A stretch of DNA of 33,550 nt from Zygnema cylindricum (Eukaryota; Streptophyta; Zygnematophyceae; Zygnematales; Zygnemataceae), in the NCBI GenBank assembly GCA_037447655.1, contig JBBHKE010000507.1, forward strand, positions 1 through 33,550, in the 5' to 3' direction. The position numbers and the translations under genes were made by a program. Of this stretch, positions 1 through 10,194 are shown piece by piece (the first letter of the stretch is position 1; the number at the start of each line of letters is the position of its first letter). The notes under the pieces were generated by a model. That model searched no databases. It was not told the origin of the DNA and saw only the letters and a list, made by a program, of their open reading frames with translations.

Positions 1-59
1 TGTGTCACTGTCTCTTTCTCTTATTCTCTAATTGTCTGTCTCACTCTCCATTCCTCTCT

Positions 60-174
60 CCCCATTGTCCCCTTCACTAAAACTCCTTCTCCCCCCCTCT
101 CCATTTTCTTTCCCTCTCCCTCTCCCCCTCCCCTCCTCCCTCTCCCTTTCCCTCTCCCTCTCCCTCACTCCCCA
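60..174 (+). repeat. CT-rich low-complexity tract in the putative intron
   Basis: Almost pure pyrimidine (CCCTCTCC-type units) directly upstream of the putative acceptor at 174. It doubles as an exaggerated polypyrimidine tract. Open frames over it on both strands encode only Ser/Leu/Pro or Arg/Glu repeats and are not genes. Confidence 0.8.
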
Positions 175-576
175 CAGGACCAAGCCGTCCTCCGCCCTAC
201 CATCCGTGACGTCGCGAAGGCATTGGTCGAAAACCTCGGCCACACTCTCTCGTGTTACGGAGGTTCCGTGCGAGACAGCGCCTCCGTTCTCAGTTCCTCT
301 CATTCGGAAACTTTGAGCAATCCCAGTACCACTCTCGACGACAATAATAATTCTCAAAACCATTCGGAAATGTCGTATCAACACTATTCGGGAACTTTTC
401 AGTGGACCGATAAAATCGTAAAAGATTCGGGAAAGCTTTCCGGACCAATGCCGTTGGTTTCAACGGAAAAAAATGGAACAGGGAAAGGGGACAAGAAGGA
501 GACGAAGGAGAGTAAAGGGAAGAACGGAGGAGGAGAGGAGAAGGGAGAGGTGAAAGGGTCGGATGATATAGTGTAA
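175..576 (+). CDS. Probable last exon of an unrecognised gene (5' part outside the window)
   Basis: An open frame runs from a plausible acceptor (pyrimidine tract ending ...CCCACAG at 174) to a TAA at 574-576, about 133 residues. It begins QDQAVLRPTIRDVAKALVEN, a helical-looking segment with balanced codon use. It continues through a Ser/Thr-rich stretch to FQWTDKIVKDSGKL and ends in a Lys/Glu/Gly-rich low-complexity tail. No in-frame ATG starts it, the 5' side is intron-like, and the composition changes sharply at the AG, so I read it as a terminal exon. I do not recognise the family. The 3' UTR would lie in 577 onward. The exon call is inference, based on one open frame plus an acceptor; RNA evidence would settle it. 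Confidence 0.5.
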   Translation, partial: QDQAVLRPTIRDVAKALVENLGHTLSCYGGSVRDSASVLSSSHSETLSNPSTTLDDNNNSQNHSEMSYQHYSGTFQWTDKIVKDSGKLSGPMPLVSTEKNGTGKGDKKETKESKGKNGGGEEKGEVKGSDDIV

Positions 577-1050
577 ATTTTTTCCATTTTCTTTCTTTCG
601 AAAGTTGAATCTCTCCAAAATAATTAGAGACTAAGAAACGGAGAGAAAGGGAGAGACAAGAGGTTCTCCCTCTCTCTCTCAAACATAGGTCTCAGAGGAG
701 GGAGATTTTTTACAGATGATTTACAGAAACGGTAACGGAAATGGAAACACATGAAAACGGAACGGAATTAAGTGTCTATGGTTTAACAGAATACAAAATG
801 GATCTCAGCAGGTATAGGTCCTATTGATCAGATATTTATATAAATAAACCTATATATACATAAGGGAGAAGACGAAGAATTTCCATGGGTATTTCAGATT
901 ACGATTACGATTTTTATACATATTTTTATTTTATATTTATTTTTTTGCAAATAGCTGTCCATAGGGGCCTGTTATCACCTGCTTTAAAAAATATTTAACG
1001 AAAGCAAAAAAAAAGCAGTTGATAACAGACCAGTTCACCTTTGGGAAAAC
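577..1050. other. 3' flank of the first gene, no gene seen
   Basis: This is probably the 3' UTR and downstream sequence of the exon ending at 576. It is AT-rich and contains short poly-A and poly-T runs. I see no coding signal and no clear repeat structure. Confidence 0.4.
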
Positions 1051-1312
1051 TTTAGGAGGAGAGGGAGAGGGAGAGGGAGGGGGAGAGAGGGAGAGATGGA
1101 GAAAGAGGATGAGAGTGAGGGAAAGGGAGAGATAAGAGGGAGAGAGAAAGAGGGAGGAAAATGTGTGCTAGAAATGCGAGGAAGGAGGTAAGGGAGAGTG
1201 GAGAATTGGGATTATAATTGTGGAGGAGACGAGTGAGAGGGGAAAATTGGGAAGGTCTGAAGAAAGAGGGAGAGAGAGGGAGAGAGAGGAGAAGGAGAGG
1301 GAGAGGGATAGA
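1051..1312 (+). repeat. Purine-rich (GGGAGA)n-like tract
   Basis: Long stretches of almost pure purine (GGGAGAGGGAGAGG units) are interrupted around 1150-1255 by mixed sequence. The strand bias is opposite to the CT tract at 60-174. Such mirror-symmetric homopurine stretches can adopt triplex (H-DNA) structure. No coding content. Confidence 0.75.
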
Positions 1313-2480
1313 AAGAAGATAATGTGCTGAAAAACTTAAACGGGTTTCCCATTTGACACTGGAAAACTCGTTTTCAGCTTTTTAATATTTATTTTTAATT
1401 TATGGTTTTCCTTTTTTAACCATATTTTTTTATTCTTTGTTTTGCTAAACGAGATTGTTTAGGAATTTCCCCTTTTTTGTGTTTTTTGAAGGGGGTAATT
1501 TTTTTTTCTAGAGTAGATATGGCTTTCCCCCTCTCCCCACCGATTTCAATTCCCGTTGTTTCAGATGAAATTTCTGATCAATTTATTTATTTTTACCCTA
1601 TTTTCAAACCTTTTTTTTTTTGGGTTGTTCTGTGTGGTGATATTTACTTTTTTTGGTTCTTGGTTTTGTTTGTTTGGTTTGTTTTTTTTTCTTCGCCCTT
1701 TTTTATTTATATTCTTTTTTATTTATATATTTATTTTCTTTTGTCCATCTTACGAAAGTCTGGAAAAATGCGTATATATAATTTTTAAGATGACTTTTTT
1801 TTCTTGTCAACTTTCTGAAAAAAACACTTTTTTTTTCTAAATATACGTTTTTATTATCATAAAGTATCATTAATTATTATCATGAAAGGGTTTTTAGGGT
1901 TGAAAAGCCTGGAAAATTAAAAACCCCTAAAATATCCTTTTAAAAACCATGAATGTTTTGACAATATTGTCATTACATTCAGTTTTCTTCTACCATTGAA
2001 TTTTTTGCTCGTGTCTTTCATTTTTTGAGATAATCTTATTTGTTAATACGACACTTTTCTTTTGCATTTATAACAATTTGAACGTTTTTTTGTTTAAACG
2101 TTTTTATCGTCAGCATATTAGTGTTACTCCAAAATATGGCTAGGATCAAAAATATTTAAAAAAAAACAATATGAGGTCTATATTATAGTGATAATAAAAC
2201 ACTAAATTACTCCATTCTAAATTATTAAATGCCTCCAATATGTGAATTTTTTAACCTGCAATTTTCCAAATAGAGAAATGGGAAGTTTGTGATTCATAAG
2301 GCTAAAAACCCTAAACAACCCTGAAAACCTTTAAAAACCCTTAAAAACCCTGAAATTATGTGAAGGAAATTAGAAGACAATTTGAAATTAACCCGAAAAA
2401 TGGCGTGTGTTTGAAGTGATTTTAAGGGGTGAATTTAATACTTTGCTTGTGCCTTTTGAAAAAAACTAATTACGTGGTCG
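1313..2480. other. AT-rich intergenic sequence, no gene seen
   Basis: T-rich runs dominate 1380-1850, and short open frames there encode only Phe-rich strings. Around 2280-2360 the sequence AAACCCT recurs several times (for example CCTTAAAAACCC), a loosely telomere-like simple repeat but not an array. Nothing supports a gene. Confidence 0.5.
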
Positions 2481-2842
2481 AGATATTATGCTTATCATAA
2501 ATTTTTTCAATAATGAATTCGTACAGTAAAGCTATACGACCAATCGTTCTTAGGGCTGAAGAGGATTTTCTAGTCTTTATGAAGAATTACAACATGTTTA
2601 CTACTTCAGAGAAAGGTGACGTGGCAGATATTGGTCCACTTGCTTGAAAAGTATTGCTAACAGATATTATGCTTATCATTAATTTTTTCAATAATGAATT
2701 CGTACAGTAAAGCTATACGACCAATCGTTCTTAGGGCTGAAGAGGATTTTCTAGTCTTTATGAAGAATTACAACATGTTTACTACTTCAGAGAAAGGTGA
2801 CGTGGCAGATATTGGTCCACTTGCTTGAAAAGTATTGTTAAC
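2481..2842 (+). repeat. Perfectly phased tandem duplication, 181-bp period
   Basis: Copy 1 begins AGATATTATGCTTATCAT at 2481 and copy 2 begins with the same words at 2662. Reading across by eye I find only two substitutions (near 2499/2680 and near 2657/2838). Near-identity in this otherwise decayed region means the duplication is recent, or alternatively an assembly artefact. The unit contains no open frame of note. Confidence 0.92.
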
Positions 2843-3032
2843 ACTATTATGTAATTTTCGGCCAGAAAAAGTCACGACCGAATTAGTGTTGTTAACTCTA
2901 GTAAGTACACCGCAAATCGTTATTAGAGTATATAACTCTAATTTAGGTTCCTGAAATTCTGGTTTTTTTTTTTTTTAATAGTATACATGATTTTGTTTTT
3001 TCTACTATGACCGAGAGTCCGAACCTCCTAGG

Positions 3033-3477
3033 CAAAGGTCGCAAACGGTCAACCGAAACCGTAACTGACCGTTAACCGACCGCTCGCGTCAGATCCGGAA
3101 CAGATTCGGTTGCCAAACATGGGGGGTCGGGCGGATTCGGGCGGGTGATTCACAAAAAAAAAAATTGGTTACGGTCGAGTAAGCAAAAAACGAAAAAAAA
3201 TAAGGTTTGTACTGTCCATACTATCTAACATTATTGTACTTTGTACTCTTGGTATCGTGGAAGTATGTGACATCAATTTGTAGTTTTTCGGGTACGGGCG
3301 GGTACGGGTACTCGCGAGAAATTGAGTTTCGGTTAGCTTTTATTTTCTTAAACGCGTTTCGGGTAACGGTTAACAATTTAGGAGCGTGACATAACCCGTT
3401 GGGCGCCGGGTACTCAGATATTGAAAAAAAAAGCTGTCGGTTTCGGTTATCTATAATTTTGACTTTTGCGACCTTTG
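3033..3477. mobile_element. Non-autonomous hAT-like element, family 1 copy 1 (445 bp)
   Basis: Terminal inverted repeats begin CAAAGGTCGCAAA at both ends. The element is flanked by a perfect 8-bp target duplication, CTCCTAGG, at 3025-3032 and 3478-3485. An 8-bp duplication plus CA(G)-type ends is the signature of the hAT superfamily. The inside is non-coding and rich in CGGGTACGGGCGGG-type GC clusters. A second copy in inverted orientation lies at 29133-29604. It must be moved by a transposase encoded elsewhere. Confidence 0.88.
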
Positions 3478-3555
3478 CTCCTAGGTATGGTAAACAAAAA
3501 GCCTCCGATATTTGGTTGATACACAGCACAGCAATACACTGTGAATCGCTATTAG

Positions 3556-4485
3556 TAGTGTTGTGTATCGGTAAGGATTTGCCGATAACCGATATGGGCC
3601 TTTTTTCGGGTATCCGATAATCGATATATTGGTACGATATATCGTTATCGGTGTTATCGCCGATAAATAACCGATATTTATCGGTTATTATTGGCGATAA
3701 CACCGATATCGATAACTATCGGCGATATATGTACGGACCGTACAGATAAATGTATGGGCAGTGCACTCAACTGTAAGTGTTATTCCCCGGACGCGCCCTA
3801 CTCACAACCCCTATCTACCAATCAGATCACTGTATTATACAGTTGTACAAGCACAGAAAGTACAGTAGCCGCCATGAGATCTATACAGTTTTGGTACGGA
3901 TCCAGTAAAAACGATGTACCTTTCACATCCGACGCTATGGCTTTGTCCCTATATTCCTTGAAGACCTGCCACGTGTCAATCTGTCGGCTTTTTTGGCATA
4001 AGCTGCCAAAAGAGCCATTCCGGGATGCAGGCGCTCACGCTGGCCGTCCGCTCATGTTTACTCATTCCAAGTCGTCCGTTCGATTCCGGCGACGCGCAGA
4101 ATGTTATTTTGCGTCCGTTGTACTTTGTGTGCGTCGTCCTTTTTCTGTTCCATGTTCACTAGTTTGTCGGTACAATTCCGTAGACTGCCGTAAAATTTAT
4201 GTTCAGTTAACCGGCCAACGTTTATGTGCTCTGTCCGTAATAAATCGCAGTTAAACAACGACGGAACAAATTCTTAGACGTGGCATGCAACGCTATATAA
4301 AGTCGATAATATAATACAGTATGTTATAAAGTACTATTGTATGCATGCTATATTTTTTTTAAGTTATCGCCGATATGGAATTTGTTGGTCTCAGACCAAT
4401 ATATCGGGACCTCTGACCGTTCGATAACCGATAACTATCGGTATCGGTGTTATCGCGATGAATTTTTTATCGATACACAACACTA
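3556..4485. mobile_element. Non-autonomous hAT-like element, family 2 copy 1 (930 bp)
   Basis: Ends are TAGTGTTGTGTATCG and its reverse complement. The subterminal regions are packed with CGATAT, TATCGG and GTTATCGCCGATA words forming nested palindromes. Flanks GCTATTAG and CTAATTAG resemble a decayed 8-bp duplication. The terminal word differs at one base from that of the 4.1-kb hAT at 6077-10173. The interior holds no transposase; the 187-codon open frame at 3691-4254 has no recognisable content. A relative in inverted orientation lies at 30223-31237, with clear similarity near both ends and in the GTACGGACCGTACAG region. Confidence 0.85.
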
Positions 4486-4560
4486 CTAATTAGCATTAAT
4501 AACGGTAAGTTTTTATCAACACTAATTAAAATTTGACACTAATAACGATTCGCGGTGTAG

Positions 4561-5100
4561 TAACGATGCGAGTGGACATAAGATCCTCTTAAATAATAAT
4601 AATAAAAAATGACGACGATCGTATAACAGTAAAACATAGAAAAGTAGTTTGTTCTGCATGAGAATGCAGCTCAATAGTTATTACTGTTACGGTGTTCACA
4701 CTTAATTGGGAAAAAGGTACAGCGGTTTGAAAAAAAAGTACGGTTTTCAGTTAAGACATCAACGACTTTCAACGAGCCCTAACTAAAACTTTACCGGTCC
4801 CTAGCAGCGTGACAATTAGTCACGTGAAACAACCTTACGGATGCCGCTGTTAACTGTACCGTGATGATGATACTGACATAACGTACACTATTTGCGTCTT
4901 ATTATGAATATATTTTACTGCCAAAATCGCGATGCCATCAAAGTACAAAACATTATTGTAACTCAAAATAGTGGATGACTATCAAAGATAAAAGACTAAA
5001 TTTTCACTAAAAGCACAATAAAGGTTAAATAACAAAAAACAAAAAAACCTACAACATAAATAAAAAACAAAAACCAAACAATAGGAACACTAAAAACTAG
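4561..5100. other. Intergenic, nothing recognised
   Basis: AT-rich sequence with A-rich runs at 5025-5095 and no coding frame or repeat structure that I can identify. Confidence 0.4.
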
Positions 5101-5106
5101 CCCTAG

Positions 5107-5640
5107 ACATTTTAAACCATAGTTCAAAAGTAGGTGAAAGTAGGCCCATACAATATGCCTATTGTACGCAAAACATACAATATGGCCTTAAGACCCATAT
5201 TGCATTGGTCGCAAAATGAAAAATAATAGTAACAGGGTTGAGTTGCACATCGATCAATAGAGAATTAAACGTCATGTCTAAATTTTGAAAAACATTCGGA
5301 CAAATTTTTATTTTTCCGTGAGTTTTGAGGTATTTTTTATTTAATTACGAAAGGACTTACGTCCGCTTTTTTTTCCCGCGGAATGTCATCCTACGCCGTG
5401 TCAGTTCGCTAAAAAAAATCGTCCGGCGGCGTGCGCTGTACTATGATGATACGTCAAATTCGTACGTTCGTACAAGAGTGTGCACAACGGATGATACGTC
5501 AGATTCGTACGTTCGTACAAGAGTGTGCACAACGCACTCACATACAGTATGACTACTCTGCGCGAGTTTTGTGCCAAGTTTTGTGCGCCTACCAAAGGCC
5601 TACCATAAAAACGCCTACTTTTGAACTATGTTTTAAACCT
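5107..5640. mobile_element. Small inverted-repeat element (MITE-like)
   Basis: A word containing CATAGTTCAAAAGTAGG near 5117 is matched by its reverse complement (CCTACTTTTGAACTATG) near 5613-5629. The match extends imperfectly on both sides for about 30 bases. The roughly 530-bp unit has no transposase. The right half carries a 45-bp tandem duplication. No target duplication is evident, so the superfamily is unknown. Confidence 0.55.
5445..5534 (+). repeat. Tandem duplication, 45-bp unit, two copies
   Basis: GATGATACGTC at 5445 recurs at 5490, and the two 45-bp copies differ at one base (CAAATTCG against CAGATTCG). Overlapping open frames with repeated peptide strings come from this duplication and are not genes. 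Confidence 0.9.
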
Positions 5641-6068
5641 AAGACTGTGACACACTAAAGGCGAGAGCTAACAATTTTGTCTTATTGTGCTGTGACAGAT
5701 TTGGTATTAATGCTGACCGTTGACTTCAAAGGTGGTTTATCCGTACACCTAAATAGCGTCATAAAATGACGTATGGAATGCTGATCTGCACGTGTCTTCT
5801 CGAACTTCCATATGCTCCTTAAAATGCGTGAACTCACGTATCCAATATCGTGCGTGCATAAAGACAAAACACGTGCTTCCTTAAAGGTGGGAGCTAACGG
5901 AGAAAACGGTTGAGTTGAAGGTACACGGACCGCCACCAACTGTAGCTTCTACCGGATTCAGCTGATCTAACGGCCGACAACTGTTCACGCGAGGTACGAA
6001 GAACGGAAGGACTCCTTTGCAATCCGTACCATGATGATGTATTTGATATACCGTACAACATTTTAGGT
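5641..6068. other. Intergenic, nothing recognised
   Basis: Mixed-composition sequence up to the hAT target duplication at 6069. The words GAGAGCTAAC and GGGAGCTAAC occur near 5663 and 5889, too short to call a repeat. Confidence 0.4.
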
Positions 6069-6076
6069 CCTACTAT

Positions 6077-6235
6077 TAGTGTTGGGTATCGAGGACCCAT
6101 TGCCAATATTCGATATATATCGAATTTCTGGTACCCGATATTTGATATATCGCTTCAATATATCGAATTTCAAACAATCGCGATAAATTGCCGATATATC
6201 GTATCGCCGAATTATCGAGGCTTCCTTAAAAAAAA
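6077..6235. promoter_or_regulatory. Left subterminal CGATAT-rich zone of the hAT
   Basis: TATCGAA, CGATATATCG and CCGATA words recur in both orientations immediately inside the left terminal repeat. In characterised hAT elements, clustered short subterminal repeats bind the transposase; assigning that role here is inference. The matching right zone is at about 10035-10173. Confidence 0.55.
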
Positions 6236-6464
6236 AAAAATTGCTAGTCAATTCTCTGAAGAAGAGAAGGACAGTTGTGAAAGTGGTGGAGGATGTTTTT
6301 TTTTTTTTTTTTCACGTAGACTGTGAACCGAAAACTGCGAATCGGAAATTGTTAATTGATTAATTGAGAATCAGAAACTGAGAAACGAAAACAAAGTGGT
6401 TTTGGAAACAAAAAAATGATTGGAAACTGAAAATTGAGAGGATTTTTTTTCATGTCCATAGCTG

Positions 6465-6648
6465 TCTATTGCTGCTGCCATTTGTGCTATTGCTGCTGCC
6501 AGTGATACTAGCTGCTGGCATTGCTATTGCTGCTGCCCGTAGTACTAGCTGCTGGCAGTAGTACTAGTGCTGCCAGTAGTACTAACTGCCAGTAGTACTA
6601 ACTGCTGGCAGTGCTACTGCTGCTGCCAGTAGTACTAGCTGAGGACAC
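6465..6648 (+). repeat. Minisatellite of CTGCTGCCAGTAGTACTAG type inside the hAT
   Basis: CTGCTGGCAGT, TGCTGCCAGT and AGTACTAGCTG alternate about ten times with varying spacing. Because CTGCCAGT and its near-complement CTGGCAG both occur, the array can fold on itself. It has no coding role. Confidence 0.8.
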
Positions 6649-6699
6649 TAGTTACTCCAATTAATAAAAATAAAAATAAGAATAAGATTTTACAACTTG

Positions 6700-7155
6700 T
6701 ACACTTCAAAAAATAATTAATAATAATAAGAATAATAGTTCACATTTTATACACGTTAAAAAATAAAAATAATAATACAAACTCACATTTTGTACACTTC
6801 ATTTAATGATTAATAAAAATAAGAATAAAAACTCACATTTTATACACTTCATAAAATAATGAATAAAAATAATAATAATAATTCTCATTTTGTACACTTC
6901 ATAAATTATTGAGTAAAAATAATAATAAAAGATCACATTTTATACACTTAAAAAATTAATAAATAAAAATAATAATAAAAATTATCATTTTGTACACTTC
7001 CAAAAATAATTAATAAAAATAATATTAAAATTATCATTTTGTACACTTCATAAAATAATTCATAAAAATAAAATTCAAAAATCACATTTCAAACACTTCA
7101 AAAAATAACCCCTAAAAACAAGAATTAAAATTCACATTTTATACACTTCAAATAG
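6700..7155 (+). repeat. AT-rich minisatellite, about 50-bp period, about ten copies
   Basis: The core CATTTTGTACACTTCA (or CATTTTATACACTTCA) recurs near 6741, 6783, 6834, 6885, 6933, 6985, 7033, 7084 and 7133. The copies are separated by (AATAAAAATAATA)-type spacers. The copies have diverged, so the array is old relative to the insertion and probably travels with the element. Confidence 0.85.
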
Positions 7156-7458
7156 TATTTAATAAAAATAGAAATAAAAATTATAAAAATAAAAATGCAA
7201 TTATTCAAATTAAAAATCAAATTCCTTGAGGTTTTAAACTCCGGCATGTCCATGTTTTGCGAATAATCCAACATTTCCAACATTCAAACACATAATTATC
7301 CCATAATCCCAAAATCCCGAATTTTATAATTTTCCAACTTCCCAATATTTGAAATCCAAATCAAAATTATCTAATGTTTCTCAACTAATAAACTGAAAAT
7401 CAAACACTCATAACCGTGCACCCTACAAATCTTCCCTAAAAAACATAATTTTGTAAAA

Positions 7459-9635
7459 TCATTTTTTGTTGGATAAATTATTCCACCAATCTCCAATTTC
7501 CTTTACCGTTTCTTTCCGACGTTTCTTAGCAACAACTTTATTGTTCTCGTTGTCGTTAATGTTTTCCTCCATTTCAATATTCTTTTCTTTATCATCGCGA
7601 ATATTGATGAGCGATTCCGTTGCTTTCCAAGAACCTTTGAGGAAAACAAGTATTTCAACCGATTTCGGAGACAACCGGTTTCGCTTGACTGTGTTGACTT
7701 GACCGGCAATGGAAAATATTCGCTCGGAAGGAGCTGAAGTGGCCGGTATAGCAAGAATTATACGAGCCAAAGAGCTCAATGTCGGAAACAAATTTTTCTT
7801 TTCGTCCCACCACTTTAATGGGTTTCCCCCATTGTGTTCTGAATGTCCCAAAACACTTATTCCTTTGTAAAATTGAACTTCGTGAAGCATATGAACCTTA
7901 AACTCATCTCGAGCTAGTTCCGTGTTCGAAGGTTTTAGAACGGATTCTTTTACCGAAGACATGGAAATAGGATGATCTTTTTGTAATGCTTTGAAGATGT
8001 CATCCTCATCATCGTCATCAAGTTCATCCACACCTTTTTCATTTGAATTGTTTCTGATTTCCATCAACAACCCTTCACTACCACCCTCACAATTTTCAAT
8101 CAATTCGGCATCAATGTCAAATTTACCCAACATCATGTTCACAATCTCTTGCCATACCGTATCTACCTCTAGAGGTGTTAAAAATCCTAAGATTTTCGTC
8201 CTTGGATCTAGTGCACAAGCAATAAACATTTTCATCGGTAGAGTTTTTAACTCAAAGGTGCCGAATCGTGTCTCAAAATTGGTTAGCATCGTCTCCGCAA
8301 TTGCGTGAATCGCCAAATCATCACATGAACCACTTGATGTGTCTTCCACTATTTTTTTTAGTCCCTTGAGTAGTGAGTGGACAATTACCGGCACCCAACT
8401 CAAAGACACATACTTTTCCCCTTCTAACACACGTTGTGCAACCATAAAAGGTTTTAAAATAACAACACCTCTCTCGATGACCATCCAAGACTCTTCACTC
8501 AACCTCGCATTTAGTGGTACAATTGTTGTCATAAGTGCATTTAACGGAATTTTCAGATGCAAAATCAAAGTGAGCGTGGAGTATGTGGACCACCACCTAG
8601 CGGCTTCATCCGGTGGTAAAACCTTCACTTTATTTCACTTGCAACATTTTTAAGGATATTAGTTGCTCTCGATGAGCTTCGAAAAAATCCCACAAGATTG
8701 CGTGCACTTTTCAAATGTTGTGCAACACTTGGACCATTAAAAAACTTTCCCGTAACTAGCTCCAACAAATGGTCCATATAACCATGCCAATCACAAGACA
8801 TGGATTTCCCTGCTTTTTTCATAGCAGCCGCTGTATCCGTAACACAAACGGCCACCAATTTCTCGGAAATACTATATCCTCCTAACATTTCCTTAAATTT
8901 CTCATCGATTGCTTCTGCTGTATGGCTACCAGGAAATGGAGAGCAACCTAAGCAAACATTTTGAACTTCCCATTCTGAGTTGATAAAGTGAGCCGTCATA
9001 GAACAATAGGATTCATTTGATAAAGAAGTCCATGTGTCCATGGTAACGCTCAAAGTTTCACCTTCCAAGAGTTTCCCTAAACTTAGACGAACCTTTATTT
9101 CGATCTCCTCCATTCTCGATATTATTCCACGTCGATCTGGTATCGCCACCTTTGGCGCCAAGCCCTTGATCATCTCTCCAAATTCAGGGCTCTCCACCAC
9201 ACTTAGTGGCTGGTAGTCTAACACTATCCACCGAATGAGCCTATCTTTGAAGGATGTTGCCGATCCTCGCTGTACGAAATCCCCCAAAGCTCCTCGCTTT
9301 TCTTCAATTTCTTTCAACCTATCACTTACAAATAACTTCTTATGATGAACCTTTAAATGAGATAGTAAATTGGTAGGACTCATTGACTCCCCCCTCGCAA
9401 CTGGCATAGAACAATGATTACAAAAAGCTTTGTTTGGATGCTTCCCATCATGTAGGACTTTAAAATGATGCCAAACTTTTGAATTTACTCTTTTTGGAAC
9501 AACCTTTTTTGCTTCCCTAAATTGATCGGCAATTTCCGATAAATTTTCTAACTCTACTGTTTCCATATCCGGAAGCAGTTCAGTGTCATTATCCTCTTCA
9601 CCTCCCATGCTGCCTCCCATCTCTTGGGAATCCAT
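7459..9635 (-). pseudogene. hAT-family transposase with BED zinc finger, broken by one frameshift
   Basis: Two overlapping minus-strand frames encode one protein of about 720 residues: 8625-9635 (336 aa, starts MDSQEMGG) and 7459-8628 (389 aa, ends at a TAA near 7459). The N-terminal part has a BED finger (W55, F58, C72-x2-C75, H93-x3-H97). It then has the RNase-H-like core, with the first catalytic Asp in VTMDTW (DNA near 9040) and a downstream CVTDTAAAM block. The C-terminal part has an acidic loop (DELDDDDEDD) and the hATC dimerisation motif PATSAPSERIFS. The frames join at about 8625 with a shift of one base, and the flanking residues read on without loss. It catalyses cut-and-paste transposition in the nucleus. 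The type resembles ZBED-like hATs rather than plant RICESLEEPER. Whether the frameshift is real or a sequencing error is open. Confidence 0.93.
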
Positions 9636-10034
9636 GGAGAAAACAAAAATTGCAACCTTTGCACAATATTAATCGCTGGAAATGGATAAGTACTAATGTA
9701 CTAATTGCTACCAATTTGCCTGCAGATTGGAGATTGCAAATTGGTAGGTATTCCTGCCTTCCTGCCTTAAACGAACAGTCTGCATTTTTTTTTTTTCATA
9801 TCATACTTTGACTAAATTAGTGTGGGTTTCAAGTTTTCATATGTGAAGTTATGTACCGTCGTACGTATTAAATAAATAACTATATCTATTAGTATTTCAG
9901 TATTAGTACTTTTACGTCCGTTACATTTTGCGGCGTTACCTTTTAAGTAACGGAACGAAAATCACGTCGTACGTCGCGTTTCAGAAAAATGTCGTTATCG
10001 CTAAAACAACATATTAAAAAAAAATAAAAAAAAA
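9636..10034 (-). promoter_or_regulatory. hAT transposase 5' region
   Basis: About 400 bases lie between the transposase start and the right subterminal zone. It contains CTGCCTTCCTGCC short repeats at 9752-9770 and a T-run at 9786. A promoter must lie here or in the terminal zone if the gene is transcribed, but I see no clear TATA box in good position. Confidence 0.3.
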
Positions 10035-10173
10035 AAATTCAATATATCGCGATATATATCGCGATATTTTATGTTGGTCGCGGTACGATATATCGATGAC
10101 TTTCCTCGATCGATATTCAATATATCGAATATCGAGATTATCGCGATATGAAACTACCCGATACCCAACACTA
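10035..10173. promoter_or_regulatory. Right subterminal CGATAT-rich zone of the hAT
   Basis: Dense palindromes such as ATATCGCGATAT and TTCAATATATCGAATATCG lie just inside the right terminal repeat. It lies upstream of the transposase start codon (9635, minus strand), so it would also contain or neighbour the transposase promoter. Confidence 0.55.
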
Positions 10174-10194
10174 CCTACTATAGCGTAATAGGTT

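Larger units (their letters stand above)
2881..4560. mobile_element. Inverted-repeat-bounded block containing two nested elements
   Basis: ACACCGCAAATCGTTATTAG at 2907 reappears as its reverse complement at 4536-4558, with two mismatches in 23 bases. A second pair, AATTAGTGTTG at 2881 and its complement around 4518-4528, occurs in the opposite relative order, and a related word sits near 3533. These look like subterminal repeats of an older DNA element of unknown superfamily. Two hAT-type elements (3033-3477 and 3556-4485) later inserted into it. Exact ends and a target duplication are not visible. Confidence 0.5.
6077..10173 (-). mobile_element. Full-length hAT transposon, 4.1 kb, with perfect 8-bp target duplication
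   Basis: Both ends carry TAGTGTTGGGTATCG as perfect 15-bp terminal inverted repeats. The flanks CCTACTAT (6069-6076) and CCTACTAT (10174-10181) are an exact 8-bp target duplication. Subterminal zones of about 150 bp at each end hold many CGATAT / ATATCG palindromes, as expected for hAT transposase binding sites. On the minus strand it encodes a BED-finger hAT transposase split by one frameshift. The space between the transposase stop and the left end holds two minisatellites. Perfect ends and a perfect target duplication indicate recent insertion. Confidence 0.96.

Noticed and set aside
32-316. Open frames in the CT tract, both strands
   Set aside because: They translate only low-complexity pyrimidine or purine repeats and cross the likely splice acceptor at 174.
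1477-1840. Phe-rich membrane-like open frames
   Set aside because: These arise from T-runs; there is no conserved pattern and no start context.
3691-4254. 187-codon open frame inside a family 2 hAT element
   Set aside because: No recognisable domain, and it spans subterminal repeats of a non-autonomous element; the second copy does not keep the frame.
5325-5658. Overlapping frames with repeated peptide strings
   Set aside because: These are products of the 45-bp tandem duplication, not a repeat protein.
6700-7155. CRISPR-like array (regular 50-bp spacing)
   Set aside because: The repeats are diverged, the spacers are AT-rich simple sequence, and the array lies inside a eukaryotic transposon.
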